A DNA stretch of 64,000 nucleotides, taken from NCBI RefSeq assembly GCF_040610475.1, contig NZ_JBEXMJ010000003.1, positions 186,001-250,000 of the forward strand, in the 5' to 3' direction. The notes beneath the pieces were generated by a model, which ran no database searches, had not been told where the DNA came from, and saw nothing but the letters and a program-made list of their open reading frames with translations. The DNA is from Actinopolymorpha sp. NPDC004070 (GTDB lineage Bacteria > Actinomycetota > Actinomycetes > Propionibacteriales > Actinopolymorphaceae). Every line of letters starts with the position of its first letter. Positions within the stretch are counted from its first letter, which is position 1. Shown here piece after piece: positions 41,082-50,447 of the stretch. The translations under genes and the position numbers were made by a program.

Positions 41082-42095
41082 ATGGCCGAGGGAAACCGGA
41101 GCTCCCCCTCGCTCACGGCGGCGGGCCTGGTGGTTCTCATCGCTGCCGCGGCGGGCTTCTTCGCCTGGTCCTACACCTACGCGTTCGCCAACCCCGGCCC
41201 GCAGGAGGTCCCGGTCGCCGTGGTCGGGGGCGAGGGGACGGACCACCGCGCCTTCCTGACCGGGATGGACAAGGCGCTGGACGGAGCGTTGGTGCCTCAC
41301 CCGGTGTCCAGCTACGCGCGGGCCGTCGACGCGATCGAGGAGCAGACGGACTTCGCGATCTTCGACCTTCGGCAGGCTCGGCAGGTGACCGTGGACGTGT
41401 CCTCGGCGTCCGGGGCCTCGGTGGCCACTGTCCTCGAGCAGGCGGCGCCGGCCGTGGGCCGGGCGGTCGGGGTGAAGGTCGTCGTACGGGACCTCAACCC
41501 GACGCAGAAGGGCGATCCGAGAGGCCTGGTGATCTTCTATGTCACCTTGGCGGCGGTCGTGGTCGGCTTCGTCGGGGCAGCCCAGCTGTGGATGCACGCG
41601 AGCGGGCTCGGCCCCGGGCCGCGGATCGCGTTCACCGTGGCGTACTCACTGCTGGGGGCGTTCGCGATCGTGGCGGTCGTGGACTGGCTCCTCGGCGCGC
41701 TCCACCTGCCTTTCGTGCCGGTCTGGCTGACGCTGGCGCTCGCGATGTACGTCGCCAGCGCGGTGTTCCTGATGTTCCTGGTGCTGATCGGGCCGTGGGC
41801 CATCATCCCCACCTGGGCGATCATCGTCCTGCTCGGAAACCCCGCGTCCGGCGGCGTGGTCTCCTGGCCGCTGCTCCCGTTGTTCCTGCGGATCATCGGC
41901 CCCTGGCTCCCGTCCGGCGCCGCGATCGCCGCGATCCACACCGAGGTCTACTTTCCCGGCCACCTGCACGCCCAGCCGTTCCTCGTGCTGACCGGTTGGG
42001 CGGTGCTGTCCACGGTCGTGTTCTGGGTCGTACGGCAGCGGCAAGCCCGGGTTGACACGGCGTCGCCACCGGAACCGCTGCCGGGGCAGGGCTAG
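41082..42095 (+). CDS. YhgE/DUF3533-like membrane protein
   Basis: The 337-residue protein has one N-terminal membrane segment (about 13-32), an outer domain of about 120 residues, and five or six membrane segments (about 148-320). This is the layout of the ABC-2-like YhgE/Pip and DUF3533 families. No ATPase is encoded next to it, and the function is unknown. TAGCCT lies 7 bases before ATG 41082, the leaderless pattern. Confidence 0.7.
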   Translation: MAEGNRSSPSLTAAGLVVLIAAAAGFFAWSYTYAFANPGPQEVPVAVVGGEGTDHRAFLTGMDKALDGALVPHPVSSYARAVDAIEEQTDFAIFDLRQARQVTVDVSSASGASVATVLEQAAPAVGRAVGVKVVVRDLNPTQKGDPRGLVIFYVTLAAVVVGFVGAAQLWMHASGLGPGPRIAFTVAYSLLGAFAIVAVVDWLLGALHLPFVPVWLTLALAMYVASAVFLMFLVLIGPWAIIPTWAIIVLLGNPASGGVVSWPLLPLFLRIIGPWLPSGAAIAAIHTEVYFPGHLHAQPFLVLTGWAVLSTVVFWVVRQRQARVDTASPPEPLPGQG

Positions 42096-42098
42096 GGT
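42093..42098 (+). promoter_or_regulatory. -10 box of the Cds1-like gene (leaderless pattern)
   Basis: TAGGGT ends 6 bases before ATG 42105, although the previous gene stops only 9 bases before that ATG. The Cds1-like gene probably has its own leaderless transcript. Confidence 0.55.
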
Positions 42099-42104
42099 GC
42101 GGCC

Positions 42105-43229
42105 ATGCCAGCGTCGACCCACGTGCCCGCACTGCCCACGCCGCCGCGGCCGATGCCCGAGCGCGACTGGGTGGCCGAGGCGGTCCGACGGGTGGAAGCC
42201 GACGCCAACCGCAGCGCCGACACCCACCTGCACGTGTTCCCGCTGCCGGCGCGGTGGGGGATCGACCTCTACCTCAAGGACGAGTCGGTGCACCCGACCG
42301 GCAGCCTCAAGCACCGACTGGCGCGGTCGCTGTTCCTGTACGCGCTGACCAGCGGCTGGCTCGGCCCGGACACGCCGGTGATCGAGGCGTCCAGCGGCTC
42401 CACCGCGGTCAGCGAGGCGTACTTCGCGCGGCTGCTGGGGCTGCCGTTCGTGGCGGTGATGCCGGCGTGCACGAGCCCGGAGAAGATCGCGCTGATCGAG
42501 TTCTACGGCGGCCGCTGTCACCTGATCGACGACCCGCGCGGGATCTACGCGGAGTCCCACCGGCTCGCCGAGGAGACCGGCGGGCACTTCATGGACCAGT
42601 TCACCTACGCCGAACGCGCCACCGACTGGCGCGGCAACAACAACATCGCCGAGAGCATCTTCGAGCAGCTACGCCTGGAACGGCATCCGGTGCCCTGGTG
42701 GGTCGTGGTCGGTGCCGGGACCGGTGGCACCAGCGCCACCATCGGCCGGTACGTCCGCTATCGCCGGCACGAGACCAGGCTGTGCGTCGTCGACCCGGAC
42801 GGCTCGGCGTTCTACGAGGGCTGGTCACGCGGCGACAGCGAGGTGACCGCGGTCGGGTCCCGGATCGAGGGCATCGGCCGGCCGCGGGTCGAGCCGTCGT
42901 TCGTCCCCAGCGTCGTCGACACCATGCTGCGGGTGCCGGACGCGGCGTCGGTGGCGGCGATGCGGCACCTGCTCGGGGTGACCGGCCAGCGCGCCGGGGG
43001 GTCTACCGGCACCAACCTGTGGGGCGCGCTCACCCTGGTCGGCCGGATGCGGGCGGCCGGTGAACGGGGGAGCGTGGTGACGCTGATCTGCGACGGCGGC
43101 GACCGGTACGCCCACACCTACTACGACGACGCCTGGGTGGCCGCGCAGGGCCTCGACCTCGCGCCGTACGCCGACCGGCTCAAGGCGTTCACCACCACCG
43201 GAACCCTCGAATCCGACGACGTTCGGTAG
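42105..43229 (+). CDS. cds1: PLP-dependent cysteine desulfhydrase (Cds1-like)
   Basis: The 374-residue fold-type II PLP protein resembles Cds1 of Mycobacterium tuberculosis, which breaks L-cysteine into H2S, pyruvate and ammonia and affects respiration and redox balance. The PLP Lys is in [14 protein letters not shown] (about 66-79), with [15 protein letters not shown] after it and the phosphate loop [13 protein letters not shown]. It differs from true cysteine synthases by the SLKHR context and a longer C-terminus. Placement among respiratory genes fits the H2S role, but this is inference. Confidence 0.8.
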   Translation: MPASTHVPALPTPPRPMPERDWVAEAVRRVEADANRSADTHLHVFPLPARWGIDLYLKDESVHPTGSLKHRLARSLFLYALTSGWLGPDTPVIEASSGSTAVSEAYFARLLGLPFVAVMPACTSPEKIALIEFYGGRCHLIDDPRGIYAESHRLAEETGGHFMDQFTYAERATDWRGNNNIAESIFEQLRLERHPVPWWVVVGAGTGGTSATIGRYVRYRRHETRLCVVDPDGSAFYEGWSRGDSEVTAVGSRIEGIGRPRVEPSFVPSVVDTMLRVPDAASVAAMRHLLGVTGQRAGGSTGTNLWGALTLVGRMRAAGERGSVVTLICDGGDRYAHTYYDDAWVAAQGLDLAPYADRLKAFTTTGTLESDDVR

Positions 43230-43313
43230 TCGCGGCCTGACGGGCGGTCCCCCTGAGGCTCCCCGTCGGCCGCTCCGGAGTTTCCGGGCGGTGCACCTGG
43301 GTAGCGGGCAGTT

Positions 43314-43532
43314 ATGACCGACGAACCGCGCCGCGACTCGCACGACAAGTCTCGCTGGGCCAAAGAAGGCGCAACGCCAGGCGAGGATCCGCGCGACATC
43401 GACGAGGAGCAGATCACCCCGGAGTACGTCCGACGGCTCCAGGAACGCCGGCAGGTGACCCACGCCCAGCCGGAACCCGAGGACGAGATGGGTACGTCGT
43501 CCACCACGGACGACCCCACCGAGCGCACCTGA
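43314..43532 (+). CDS. Hypothetical small acidic protein
   Basis: The 72-residue protein is hydrophilic, rich in Asp, Glu and Arg, with no membrane segment and little predicted order. I know no family. TAGCGG lies 6 bases before ATG 43314, so a leaderless transcript is likely. It is convergent with menA. Confidence 0.6.
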   Translation: MTDEPRRDSHDKSRWAKEGATPGEDPRDIDEEQITPEYVRRLQERRQVTHAQPEPEDEMGTSSTTDDPTERT

Positions 43533-43553
43533 CTCGGCACGCACCTCGGCGGC

Positions 43554-44426
43554 TCAGGCGAGGACGAGCCCGACCGCGAGCAGCACGGCGTAGGCGAGTT
43601 CGGCCACGCCGTTGTCGCGGAGTACCGGAATGAGCGCCCGGCCGGTGGTCCCGCGAAGGACCGTGGCCACCGGCCGGACCGCCAGCGGCAGCGAGAGCAG
43701 CGCCAGCAGCGTCCACGGCGTCACCGTCACCGCGAGCAGCACCACCACGACGTACGCCACGACCTGCAGCCCGGCGTACAGCAGCCGGGACGCGCGGTCG
43801 CCCATCACGACGGCGAGGGTGCGCTTGCCGCTCTCCCGGTCGGTGGGGATGTCGCGCAGGTTGTTGGCCACCAGCAGTGCGCAGGTGAGCGCACCGACAC
43901 CGAACGCGCACGCGACGGCAGGCCAGGTCACCCGGCCGGCCTGGACGTACGTCGTGCCGATCACCGCGACCAGCCCGAAGAACACGAACACGCTGATCTC
44001 GCCGAGTGCGTAGTAGCCGTACGGCCTGCTGCCACCGGTGTAGAACCACGCGGCGGCGACCGCGGCCACGCCGACCAGCAGCAGCCACCACGCGGTGGTG
44101 AGCGCGAGGACCAGACCGCAGACCGCGGCGACCGCGAAGCAGCCGAAGGCGACGGCCTTCACCGTCTTCGGTCGCGCCGCACCCGAACCGACCAGGCGCT
44201 GCGGCCCGACGCGGTTGTCGTCGGTGCCGCGGATGCCGTCGGAGTAGTCGTTGGCGTAGTTGGAGCCGACCTGCAAAGCTACCGCCACGACGAGCGCGAG
44301 CGCGGCCTTCCAGGCGACGAACGAGCCGGCGGCCGCGGCCGCGCCGGATCCGGCGACGACCGGTGAGATCGACGCGGACAACGTGCGCGGACGGGCGCCG
44401 TCCAACCACTGTGCGGGAGTTGCCAC
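43554..44426 (-). CDS. menA: 1,4-dihydroxy-2-naphthoate polyprenyltransferase
   Basis: MenA attaches the isoprenoid chain to 1,4-dihydroxy-2-naphthoate at the membrane, giving demethylmenaquinone. The 290-residue protein has eight or nine membrane segments. The first Asp-rich motif is NYANDYSDGIRGTDDNR (about 56-72), and the second is NNLRDIPTDRESGKRTL (about 189-205), the UbiA-family prenyl-diphosphate site. GTG 44426 has an AAGAAT -10-like box 6 bases before it on the minus strand. Confidence 0.95.
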   Translation of the reverse strand: MATPAQWLDGARPRTLSASISPVVAGSGAAAAAGSFVAWKAALALVVAVALQVGSNYANDYSDGIRGTDDNRVGPQRLVGSGAARPKTVKAVAFGCFAVAAVCGLVLALTTAWWLLLVGVAAVAAAWFYTGGSRPYGYYALGEISVFVFFGLVAVIGTTYVQAGRVTWPAVACAFGVGALTCALLVANNLRDIPTDRESGKRTLAVVMGDRASRLLYAGLQVVAYVVVVLLAVTVTPWTLLALLSLPLAVRPVATVLRGTTGRALIPVLRDNGVAELAYAVLLAVGLVLA

Positions 44427-44521
44427 GGCCGGATTCTTTCAACGACGGTGCGGTTCACCGCGCCCGGGTCGGCACCGAAAGTCGCTGGCGATCCACGGCC
44501 GCCTTGGTGCACAACGTACAG

Positions 44522-45310
44522 ATGCGGCTGTACGAGGTTCGAAGCACAGGGGAGCTGCGCTCCTGCGCCGACGACGACACGCTGGTGCTGTGGGCGGCGC
44601 AGGGGTTCGGGCCGGGAGTGCGCGGCTGGCGCCGCGGCGACGCCGTGGCGGTGGCCTCGCCGGGCCTCTCCCGCCGCGACCGGCTCGCCGTGCACGGCCC
44701 GCCCGACCTGGTGGTCCCACTTGTCGCGGAGGTGCTGACGGAGGTCGGCCCGACGTACCGGCCGATCGGGTCCGCCGCCCTCGTCGAGGCGGTCGCCGGC
44801 CAGGTGCCCGGCCTGTCGCTTGCCGGGAAGGGGTTCGGGTGGATGCAGACGTCCCGTCCGTCGCCGTCTCCGCGACCGGACGGCGCGGGCTGGCTGGAGT
44901 TGGGCCGGTCGGGCCTCGCGACGACGGTCACCGACCTGCTCGCCGAGGCCCATCCTGAGTCGTACGCCACACCCGGTGTGCCCGGCGTACGCCGGTGGGC
45001 AGGGGCGTGGGCGGAGACCTCGGAAGGCCGCACTCTGGCCGCGGTGGCGGCGGACGCCTGGTCGGCGCCGGAGGTGGGCTACGTCGCCGGCGTCGGCGCG
45101 CGGTCGGCGCTGCGTGGACGCGGATACGCCGCGGCGGCGTTCGGGCTCGTCCTCGACACGCTCGTCGCCGAGCACGGGCGGGCCGGGCTGATGGTGGAGA
45201 CCGCGAACACCGCGGCCGTCGGCCTCTACCGCCGGTGCGGGCTGTCCTGGCGGCCGCTCGCCGCGGCCGCCGTGGACGGTGCTCCCGGTTGCGGACCGGG
45301 CGCGTGCTGA
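44522..45310 (+). CDS. GNAT N-acetyltransferase with an N-terminal extra domain
   Basis: The 262-residue protein has an N-terminal domain of about 140 residues without a motif I know, and a C-terminal GNAT domain (about 145-245) with VGARSALRGRGYAAAAFGLVL as the acetyl-CoA site and ANTAAVGLYRRCGL near the end, as in the FR47-like group. The acceptor is unknown. ATG 44522 is the best start. The gene lies between menA and menE, divergent from menA. Confidence 0.78.
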   Translation: MRLYEVRSTGELRSCADDDTLVLWAAQGFGPGVRGWRRGDAVAVASPGLSRRDRLAVHGPPDLVVPLVAEVLTEVGPTYRPIGSAALVEAVAGQVPGLSLAGKGFGWMQTSRPSPSPRPDGAGWLELGRSGLATTVTDLLAEAHPESYATPGVPGVRRWAGAWAETSEGRTLAAVAADAWSAPEVGYVAGVGARSALRGRGYAAAAFGLVLDTLVAEHGRAGLMVETANTAAVGLYRRCGLSWRPLAAAAVDGAPGCGPGAC

Positions 45311-45332
45311 CTCCCCGGCGACGGCCGGTGGC

Positions 45333-46577
45333 TCAGCCGGCGGCGGCTCGTAGTGCCGAGCGGTCGACCTTTCCGGAGGGCAGCAGCGGCAGCGCGTCGA
45401 CCACGACCACCTCGCGTGGTGCGTACGCCCGCGGGTGTGCGGTGCTCACGTGGTCGCGGACGTCGGCCAGCGCGGGCGCGTCCGCCCCGGGCCGGAGCAC
45501 GACGTACGCCCGGACCCGGGAACCCCACTCGGGGTCCGGGACCCCCACCGCCGCCGCCTCGGCCACCCCGGGACAGGACGCGACCGCCCGCTCCACCGCG
45601 AGCAAGGGCACGTTGACACCGCCGGAAACCACCACGTCGTCGGCCCGGCCGAGGATCTCCAGCGTCCCGTCGGGGCCTAGCCGGCCGAGGTCGCTGGTCA
45701 GGTGCCGGCCGTCCACCAGGGCCTTCGCGGTGAGGTCGGGCCGCCGCCGGTAGCCGGCGAACACCGTCGCGCCGCCGATCCGGACCAGGCCGCTCGCCTC
45801 GTCGACGTCCAGGTCGACTCCGGCCAGCGGGCGGCCGTCGTAGACGCACCCGCCGCACGTCTCGGTCATGCCGTACGTCGTGACCACCCGGACCCCGGCC
45901 GAGCGGGCCCGCTCCAGCAGCGCGGCGGAACTCGCCCCGCCGCCGGCCAGCACCGCGTCGTACGACCTGAGCGCGTCCACCGCCGCGGTGCCCCCGTCGA
46001 GCAGCCGCCCGAGCTGGGTCGGCACCACCGCGGTGTACCGGCGACCGGACCAGCCGTCGGTCAGCCTTTCGGTCGCCGCCGTGAACGCCTCCACCGTGAA
46101 CCGGCCCGGCATCATCACCGGCGTCGTAGCGGCGACCAGCGAGCGCACCAGGACCTGCAGGCCGGCCACCCGGGTCGGCGGCAGCGCCAGCAACCACCGG
46201 CCGGGGCCGCCGAGGGCGTCCAGCGTCGCCCGGGCCGAGTGCAGCAGCGCGTCCGCGGGCAGCAGGGCGCCCTTCGGCTCACCGGTGGAGCCGGACGTGG
46301 GCAGTACGACGGCGATGTCGTCGCGTTCCAGCGGAAGATCGGTCCGGAGTATGGTCAGGATCTGTTCGCGCTCGGGTCCCGGCGCGAGCGGCGCCAGCGC
46401 CGGACCGTCGCTCCCGAGCCGGTCCGCGAGCAGCGCCAGCAGTCCGTCGACACCGGCTCGCGCGACGCCGTGGTCGGCATGATCGACTAGGGCCCGCGAG
46501 CCGCCGCCCGGGTTGTCGGGAGGGGGCTCGTCCACGAGTTCGACGGCGACCAGTCGGCGGTGGGATTCGGTGGGCAC
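45333..46577 (-). CDS. menE: o-Succinylbenzoate-CoA ligase
   Basis: MenE activates o-succinylbenzoate to its CoA ester with ATP. The 414-residue ANL protein is short, as MenE of actinobacteria is. It has the P-loop PTSGSTGEPKGALL (about 90-103), TTYGMTETCGGC (A5, about 236-247), SDLGRLGPDGTLEILGRADDVVVSGG, and the catalytic Lys in LPSGKVDRSAL. All motifs are intact. GTG 46577 is preceded by TAGCCT with a 6-base gap, the leaderless pattern. It diverges from menC across a palindrome. Confidence 0.93.
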   Translation of the reverse strand: MPTESHRRLVAVELVDEPPPDNPGGGSRALVDHADHGVARAGVDGLLALLADRLGSDGPALAPLAPGPEREQILTILRTDLPLERDDIAVVLPTSGSTGEPKGALLPADALLHSARATLDALGGPGRWLLALPPTRVAGLQVLVRSLVAATTPVMMPGRFTVEAFTAATERLTDGWSGRRYTAVVPTQLGRLLDGGTAAVDALRSYDAVLAGGGASSAALLERARSAGVRVVTTYGMTETCGGCVYDGRPLAGVDLDVDEASGLVRIGGATVFAGYRRRPDLTAKALVDGRHLTSDLGRLGPDGTLEILGRADDVVVSGGVNVPLLAVERAVASCPGVAEAAAVGVPDPEWGSRVRAYVVLRPGADAPALADVRDHVSTAHPRAYAPREVVVVDALPLLPSGKVDRSALRAAAG

Positions 46578-46601
46578 CTGACTAGGCTACGAGCCCGGTT
46601 T

Positions 46602-46618
46602 CGTGACACTGTGTCACG
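46602..46618. promoter_or_regulatory. Perfect palindrome between menE and menC
   Basis: CGTGACAC-T-GTGTCACG has two 8-base arms around one central base. It lies in the 98-base gap of the divergent menE and menC genes, 25 bases from the menE start and 58 from the menC start, just upstream of the menE -10 box (46584-46589 on the plus strand). It looks like the operator of a dimeric regulator. Confidence 0.7.
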
Positions 46619-46675
46619 GACGTGCGGGGGACCCCCGACGGGGACGGTGCGGGGGAAGAGACGGAGGATGCGGCC

Positions 46676-47638
46676 ATGATCATCCGGGCGGACGGCGATC
46701 TCCACGTCTTCGCGGTGGCCATGCGCAACCGCTTCCGGGGCATCACCCTCCGTGAAGGGATCCTGGTCCGCGGCCCGGCCGGCTGGGCCGAGTTCAGCCC
46801 GTTCCTCGACTACGACGACGTCACCTGCGTCCCCTGGCTGCGAGCCGCCCGCGAGGCCGCGTACGACGTGTGGCCGACCCCCGTCCGCGACGCGATCCCG
46901 GTCAACTGCACCGTCCCTGCCGTCGGGCCCGAGCGGGCGCACGCGGTGGTGTGCCGCAGCGCCGGCTGCCGTACGGCCAAGGTGAAGGTCGCCGAGCCCG
47001 GCCGGCCCGAGTCCGACGACCTGGCGCGGGTGGAGGCGGTCCGCGACGCCCTCGGTCCGGAGGGCCGGATCCGGGTCGACGCCAACGGTAGCTGGGACGT
47101 CGACACCGCGGTCCGGATGATCACATGGCTGGACAAGGCCGCCGGCGGTCTGGAGTACGCCGAGCAACCCTGCGCCACGGTCGAGGAGCTCGCCCAGGTA
47201 CGCCGCCGGGTGGACGTGCCCATCGCCGCCGACGAGTCGATCCGGCAGGCCGCCGACCCCTATCGCGTCGTCCGGCACGAGGCCGCCGACATCGCCGTGC
47301 TGAAGGTCCAGCCGCTCGGCGGGGTGCTGGCCTCGCTGCGGATCGCCGAGCAGATCGGGCTCCCGGTGGTGGTGTCGAGCGCGCTGGAGACCTCGATCGG
47401 GATCGCCGCCGGCGTCGCGCTGGCCGCGGCGTTGCCGGAGCTGCCGTACGCCTGCGGCCTGGCCACCGTCTCGATGCTGACCGCCGACGTGGTGGCCGAC
47501 CCGCTGGTCCCCGTGGACGGCGCCTTACCGGTCGTCCGCCCCGAACCCGAACCCGCCCACCTCGCCGCCGCGGCCGCCGACGAGGCGACCCGGCAGCGGT
47601 GGCTGGAGCGCCTGGACCGGGTGGAGGGCCTCGCGTGA
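46676..47638 (+). CDS. menC: o-Succinylbenzoate synthase
   Basis: MenC dehydrates SHCHC to o-succinylbenzoate; it belongs to the enolase superfamily. The 320-residue protein has the catalytic Lys pair in TAKVKVAE (about 99-106), the metal ligands in RVDANGSWD (about 129-137), EYAEQPC (about 158-164) and IAADESI (about 182-188), and the later Lys in VLKVQPLGG. GGAGG precedes ATG 46676 by 8 bases. It overlaps menD by GTGA. Confidence 0.95.
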   Translation: MIIRADGDLHVFAVAMRNRFRGITLREGILVRGPAGWAEFSPFLDYDDVTCVPWLRAAREAAYDVWPTPVRDAIPVNCTVPAVGPERAHAVVCRSAGCRTAKVKVAEPGRPESDDLARVEAVRDALGPEGRIRVDANGSWDVDTAVRMITWLDKAAGGLEYAEQPCATVEELAQVRRRVDVPIAADESIRQAADPYRVVRHEAADIAVLKVQPLGGVLASLRIAEQIGLPVVVSSALETSIGIAAGVALAAALPELPYACGLATVSMLTADVVADPLVPVDGALPVVRPEPEPAHLAAAAADEATRQRWLERLDRVEGLA

Positions 47639-49410
47639 ACCCGTCCACCGCACTGGCCCGGGTGATCGTCGACGAGCTGTGGCGGTGTGGCGTACGTGAG
47701 GCGGTGCTCGCGCCCGGATCGCGCAACGCCGCGCTCGCCTTCGCCCTGCACGCCGCCGACGCCCAGGGCCGGATCCGGCTGCACGTCCGCGTCGACGAGC
47801 GGACCGCCGGGTTCCTCGCGCTCGGGCTGGCCAAGGCCGGCCGCCGCCCGGTCCCGGTCGTGTGCACGTCCGGGACCGCCGCGGCCAACCTGCACCCGGC
47901 CGTGCTCGAGGCCAACCACGCGGGCGTGCCCCTGCTGGTGCTCACCGCCGACCGGCCGCCGGACCTGCGCGGCGTGGGCGCCAGCCAGACGACGGACCAG
48001 ATCAAGCTGTACGGCGACGCGGTGCGGCTCTTCCACGAGGTCGGCGTACCCGAGCGCAGGCCCGGCCAGAACGCCTACTGGCGCGAGCTCGCCGGCCGGG
48101 CCACCGCGGTGGCCCGCGGGTTCCGCGACCGCAACCCAGGGCCGGTGCACCTCAACCTCGCGTTCCGCGACCCACTGGTACCCGACCCGGCCGACCCGGT
48201 GGACCTGGACGACCCTCGCCTGGGCGACGACTGGCCGGAGTCCCTCGCCGGCCGGTCCGGGCACGGCCGGTGGACGCGGATCGAGCGGCTGTCCACCGAG
48301 CACATCGCCTGGCTGGAGGAAGGCCCGCGCACGGTGGTGGTCGCCGGTGACGGTGCCGACGCGCAGGCGCGCTGGCTGGCCGAGACGGGCGGCTGGCCGC
48401 TGCTCGCCGAGCCGTCCAGCGGCGCGCGGTCCGGGCCGAACGCGCTCGGCCCCTACCGCCTGCTGCTGGACACCCGGCCCGACCTCGAGGCCGGCATCGA
48501 GCGCGTGGTCGTGCACGGCTGGCCCACGCTGTCCCGTCCGGTGACCCGGCTGCTGGCCCGCCCGGACGTCGAGGTGGTCGTGGTGTCCCGTCGGCCGTCC
48601 TGGCCGGACGCCGGTCACCAGGCGTACCGCGTCACCACGACCGCGGCGCCGGAGGGGACCGTCGAGGGTGCCGGCCGGCGCGAGCCGGACGAGTGGCTGG
48701 CCGCCTGGCTGGCCGCGGACCGGGCCGCCCGCGCCGCCGTCGACGACGTACTCGCCGGTGAGCCGGAGTTCACCGGCCTGCACGTCGCCCGGGAGGTCGC
48801 CGGCGTCCTGCCCGGCGGCGGCCTGCTGGTGGCCGGCTCCTCCAACCCGATCCGCGACCTCGACCTCGCCGGCGCGCCGTGGAACAACCGGCTGGTCGAC
48901 GAGTCCGGCCGGATCGACCCGCGTGACCACCGGCGCGTACTGAGCAACCGTGGTCTGGCCGGCATCGACGGCACCCTGTCCACCGCGATCGGGGCGGCGC
49001 TGGTGCACCGGTCCGGTCCGGCGTACGCGCTGGTCGGCGACCTCACGTTCCTGCACGACGCGAACGCGCTCGTCCGCGGCCCGTACGAAGCCCGGCCCGA
49101 CCTCACGATCGTGGTGGTCAACGACGACGGTGGCGGCATCTTCTGCACCCTCGAACAGGGCGGGCCCGACCACGCCGAGGCGTTCGAGCGGATCTTCGGT
49201 ACGCCGCACGGCGTCGACCTCGGCTCCCTCACCGCGGCGACCCACACGCCGTTCACCCGGGCGACCACCCGGGCGGAACTGCGCGGGGCGCTGTCCCGGT
49301 CGCGGGGTCTGCGCGTGGTCGAGGTGCCGGTCGACCGGTCGCGCACCCGGGACCTGCACGCCCGGCTGCGCGAGGCGGTGTCGGCCGCCTCGTACGACGG
49401 GGTGCGCTGA
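47635..49410 (+). CDS. menD: SEPHCHC synthase
   Basis: MenD, a thiamine-diphosphate enzyme, adds 2-oxoglutarate to isochorismate, the first dedicated menaquinone step. The 591-residue protein has the N-terminal LAPGSRNAALAFAL (about 23-36) with the catalytic Glu in VRVDERTAGFLALGLAK, and the C-terminal ThDP-Mg motif LVGDLTFLHDANAL...VVVNDDGGGIF (about 466-503). GTG 47635 overlaps the menC stop and is the family start. The substrate isochorismate comes from MenF at 54.3 kb. Confidence 0.96.
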   Translation: MNPSTALARVIVDELWRCGVREAVLAPGSRNAALAFALHAADAQGRIRLHVRVDERTAGFLALGLAKAGRRPVPVVCTSGTAAANLHPAVLEANHAGVPLLVLTADRPPDLRGVGASQTTDQIKLYGDAVRLFHEVGVPERRPGQNAYWRELAGRATAVARGFRDRNPGPVHLNLAFRDPLVPDPADPVDLDDPRLGDDWPESLAGRSGHGRWTRIERLSTEHIAWLEEGPRTVVVAGDGADAQARWLAETGGWPLLAEPSSGARSGPNALGPYRLLLDTRPDLEAGIERVVVHGWPTLSRPVTRLLARPDVEVVVVSRRPSWPDAGHQAYRVTTTAAPEGTVEGAGRREPDEWLAAWLAADRAARAAVDDVLAGEPEFTGLHVAREVAGVLPGGGLLVAGSSNPIRDLDLAGAPWNNRLVDESGRIDPRDHRRVLSNRGLAGIDGTLSTAIGAALVHRSGPAYALVGDLTFLHDANALVRGPYEARPDLTIVVVNDDGGGIFCTLEQGGPDHAEAFERIFGTPHGVDLGSLTAATHTPFTRATTRAELRGALSRSRGLRVVEVPVDRSRTRDLHARLREAVSAASYDGVR

Positions 49411-49482
49411 GCCGGGGGCCCGGCGGCCCGGCGGTCTTGTAGGTCCCCCCGCGGACGGTGGTTTCGGTGGGATGATCGGCCG

Positions 49483-50400
49483 GTGCACGGCGAACTCACC
49501 GACGACCCGGCCGCCTTCCTGACCTCCGCCGCGGACTACTTCGCGGCGGATCCGGTGGTCAACAACGTGCTGGTCACCAACGTCACCGGCCGGGCGACCG
49601 GCGTGATCACCGATCCCGCACCGGCGACGTACCTCACGGTGCGAACCGATGCCGACGCGGCCGACGCCGGCAGGGGCGGCGGCGAGGTGGTGGCCGCCGC
49701 CATGCGGACCCCGCCGCAGCGAGTGTGGCTGTCCGCGGAGTCCGGCCCGGCCGCCGAACTGGCCGCGGAAGTCCTGGTCGGCGCCTGCCCGGACGCGGCG
49801 GGCGTGGTCGGCACCCACCCGTACGTCGCCGCCTTCGTCCGGACCTGGGAACGCCTCACCGCCGCGAAGGCCGTACCTGAGATGGCCGAGCGCCTGCACG
49901 CGCTGGACGCGGTGACGCCGCCGCCGATGGCGGTCCCCGGCGTCCTGAGACCGGCCACCGCCGCCGACCGGGACACGCTGCTGGCGTGGTGCCTCGCCTT
50001 CGAGGCGGACGCCGCGGAGGCCGCCGGCCGGCTGGTGCAGGCGCCGACGGAGGTGGAGCGGCACCGCGTGACCGAGGCGGTCGACCTGCGGCTGGCCGAA
50101 GGGCGTTCGTGGGTGTGGGACCACGACGGGCCGGTTTCGCACCTGGGTGTCACCACGCCGGTGCACGGCGTGGTCCGGATCGGCCCCGTCTACACGCCGC
50201 GCGAGCGGCGCGGGCGCGGGTACGCCAGTGCGCTGGTCGCCGCCGTCAGCCGGCACGCGCTGGAGGCCGGTGCGAAGACGTGCTCGTTGTTCACCGACCT
50301 GGCCAACCCGACCTCGAACAAGATCTACGCCGCGGTCGGCTACCGGCCGGTGCGCGACGTCACGGCCTACCGGTTCGAGCCGGTTTCCGGGCCCGAGTGA
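49483..50400 (+). CDS. GNAT N-acetyltransferase
   Basis: The 305-residue protein has a variable N-terminal half and a C-terminal GNAT domain with VYTPRERRGRGYASALVAAVSRHAL (about 239-263) and NPTSNKIYAAVGYRPVRD near the end. The layout resembles mycothiol-synthase-like and FR47-like enzymes, but the acceptor is unknown. GTG 49483 follows GATGAT with a 6-base gap. It is 72 bases downstream of menD. Confidence 0.82.
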   Translation: MHGELTDDPAAFLTSAADYFAADPVVNNVLVTNVTGRATGVITDPAPATYLTVRTDADAADAGRGGGEVVAAAMRTPPQRVWLSAESGPAAELAAEVLVGACPDAAGVVGTHPYVAAFVRTWERLTAAKAVPEMAERLHALDAVTPPPMAVPGVLRPATAADRDTLLAWCLAFEADAAEAAGRLVQAPTEVERHRVTEAVDLRLAEGRSWVWDHDGPVSHLGVTTPVHGVVRIGPVYTPRERRGRGYASALVAAVSRHALEAGAKTCSLFTDLANPTSNKIYAAVGYRPVRDVTAYRFEPVSGPE

Positions 50401-50447
50401 GGACGTAGGAGATGAGGACACAGGGTGTGCTGGCAGGCTGAGCGGTC

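Noticed and set aside
47260..50421. A 1053-codon open frame on the minus strand across menD and the GNAT gene
   Set aside because: It is antisense to well-supported genes, has no family motif, and long antisense frames are expected in DNA with this GC content.
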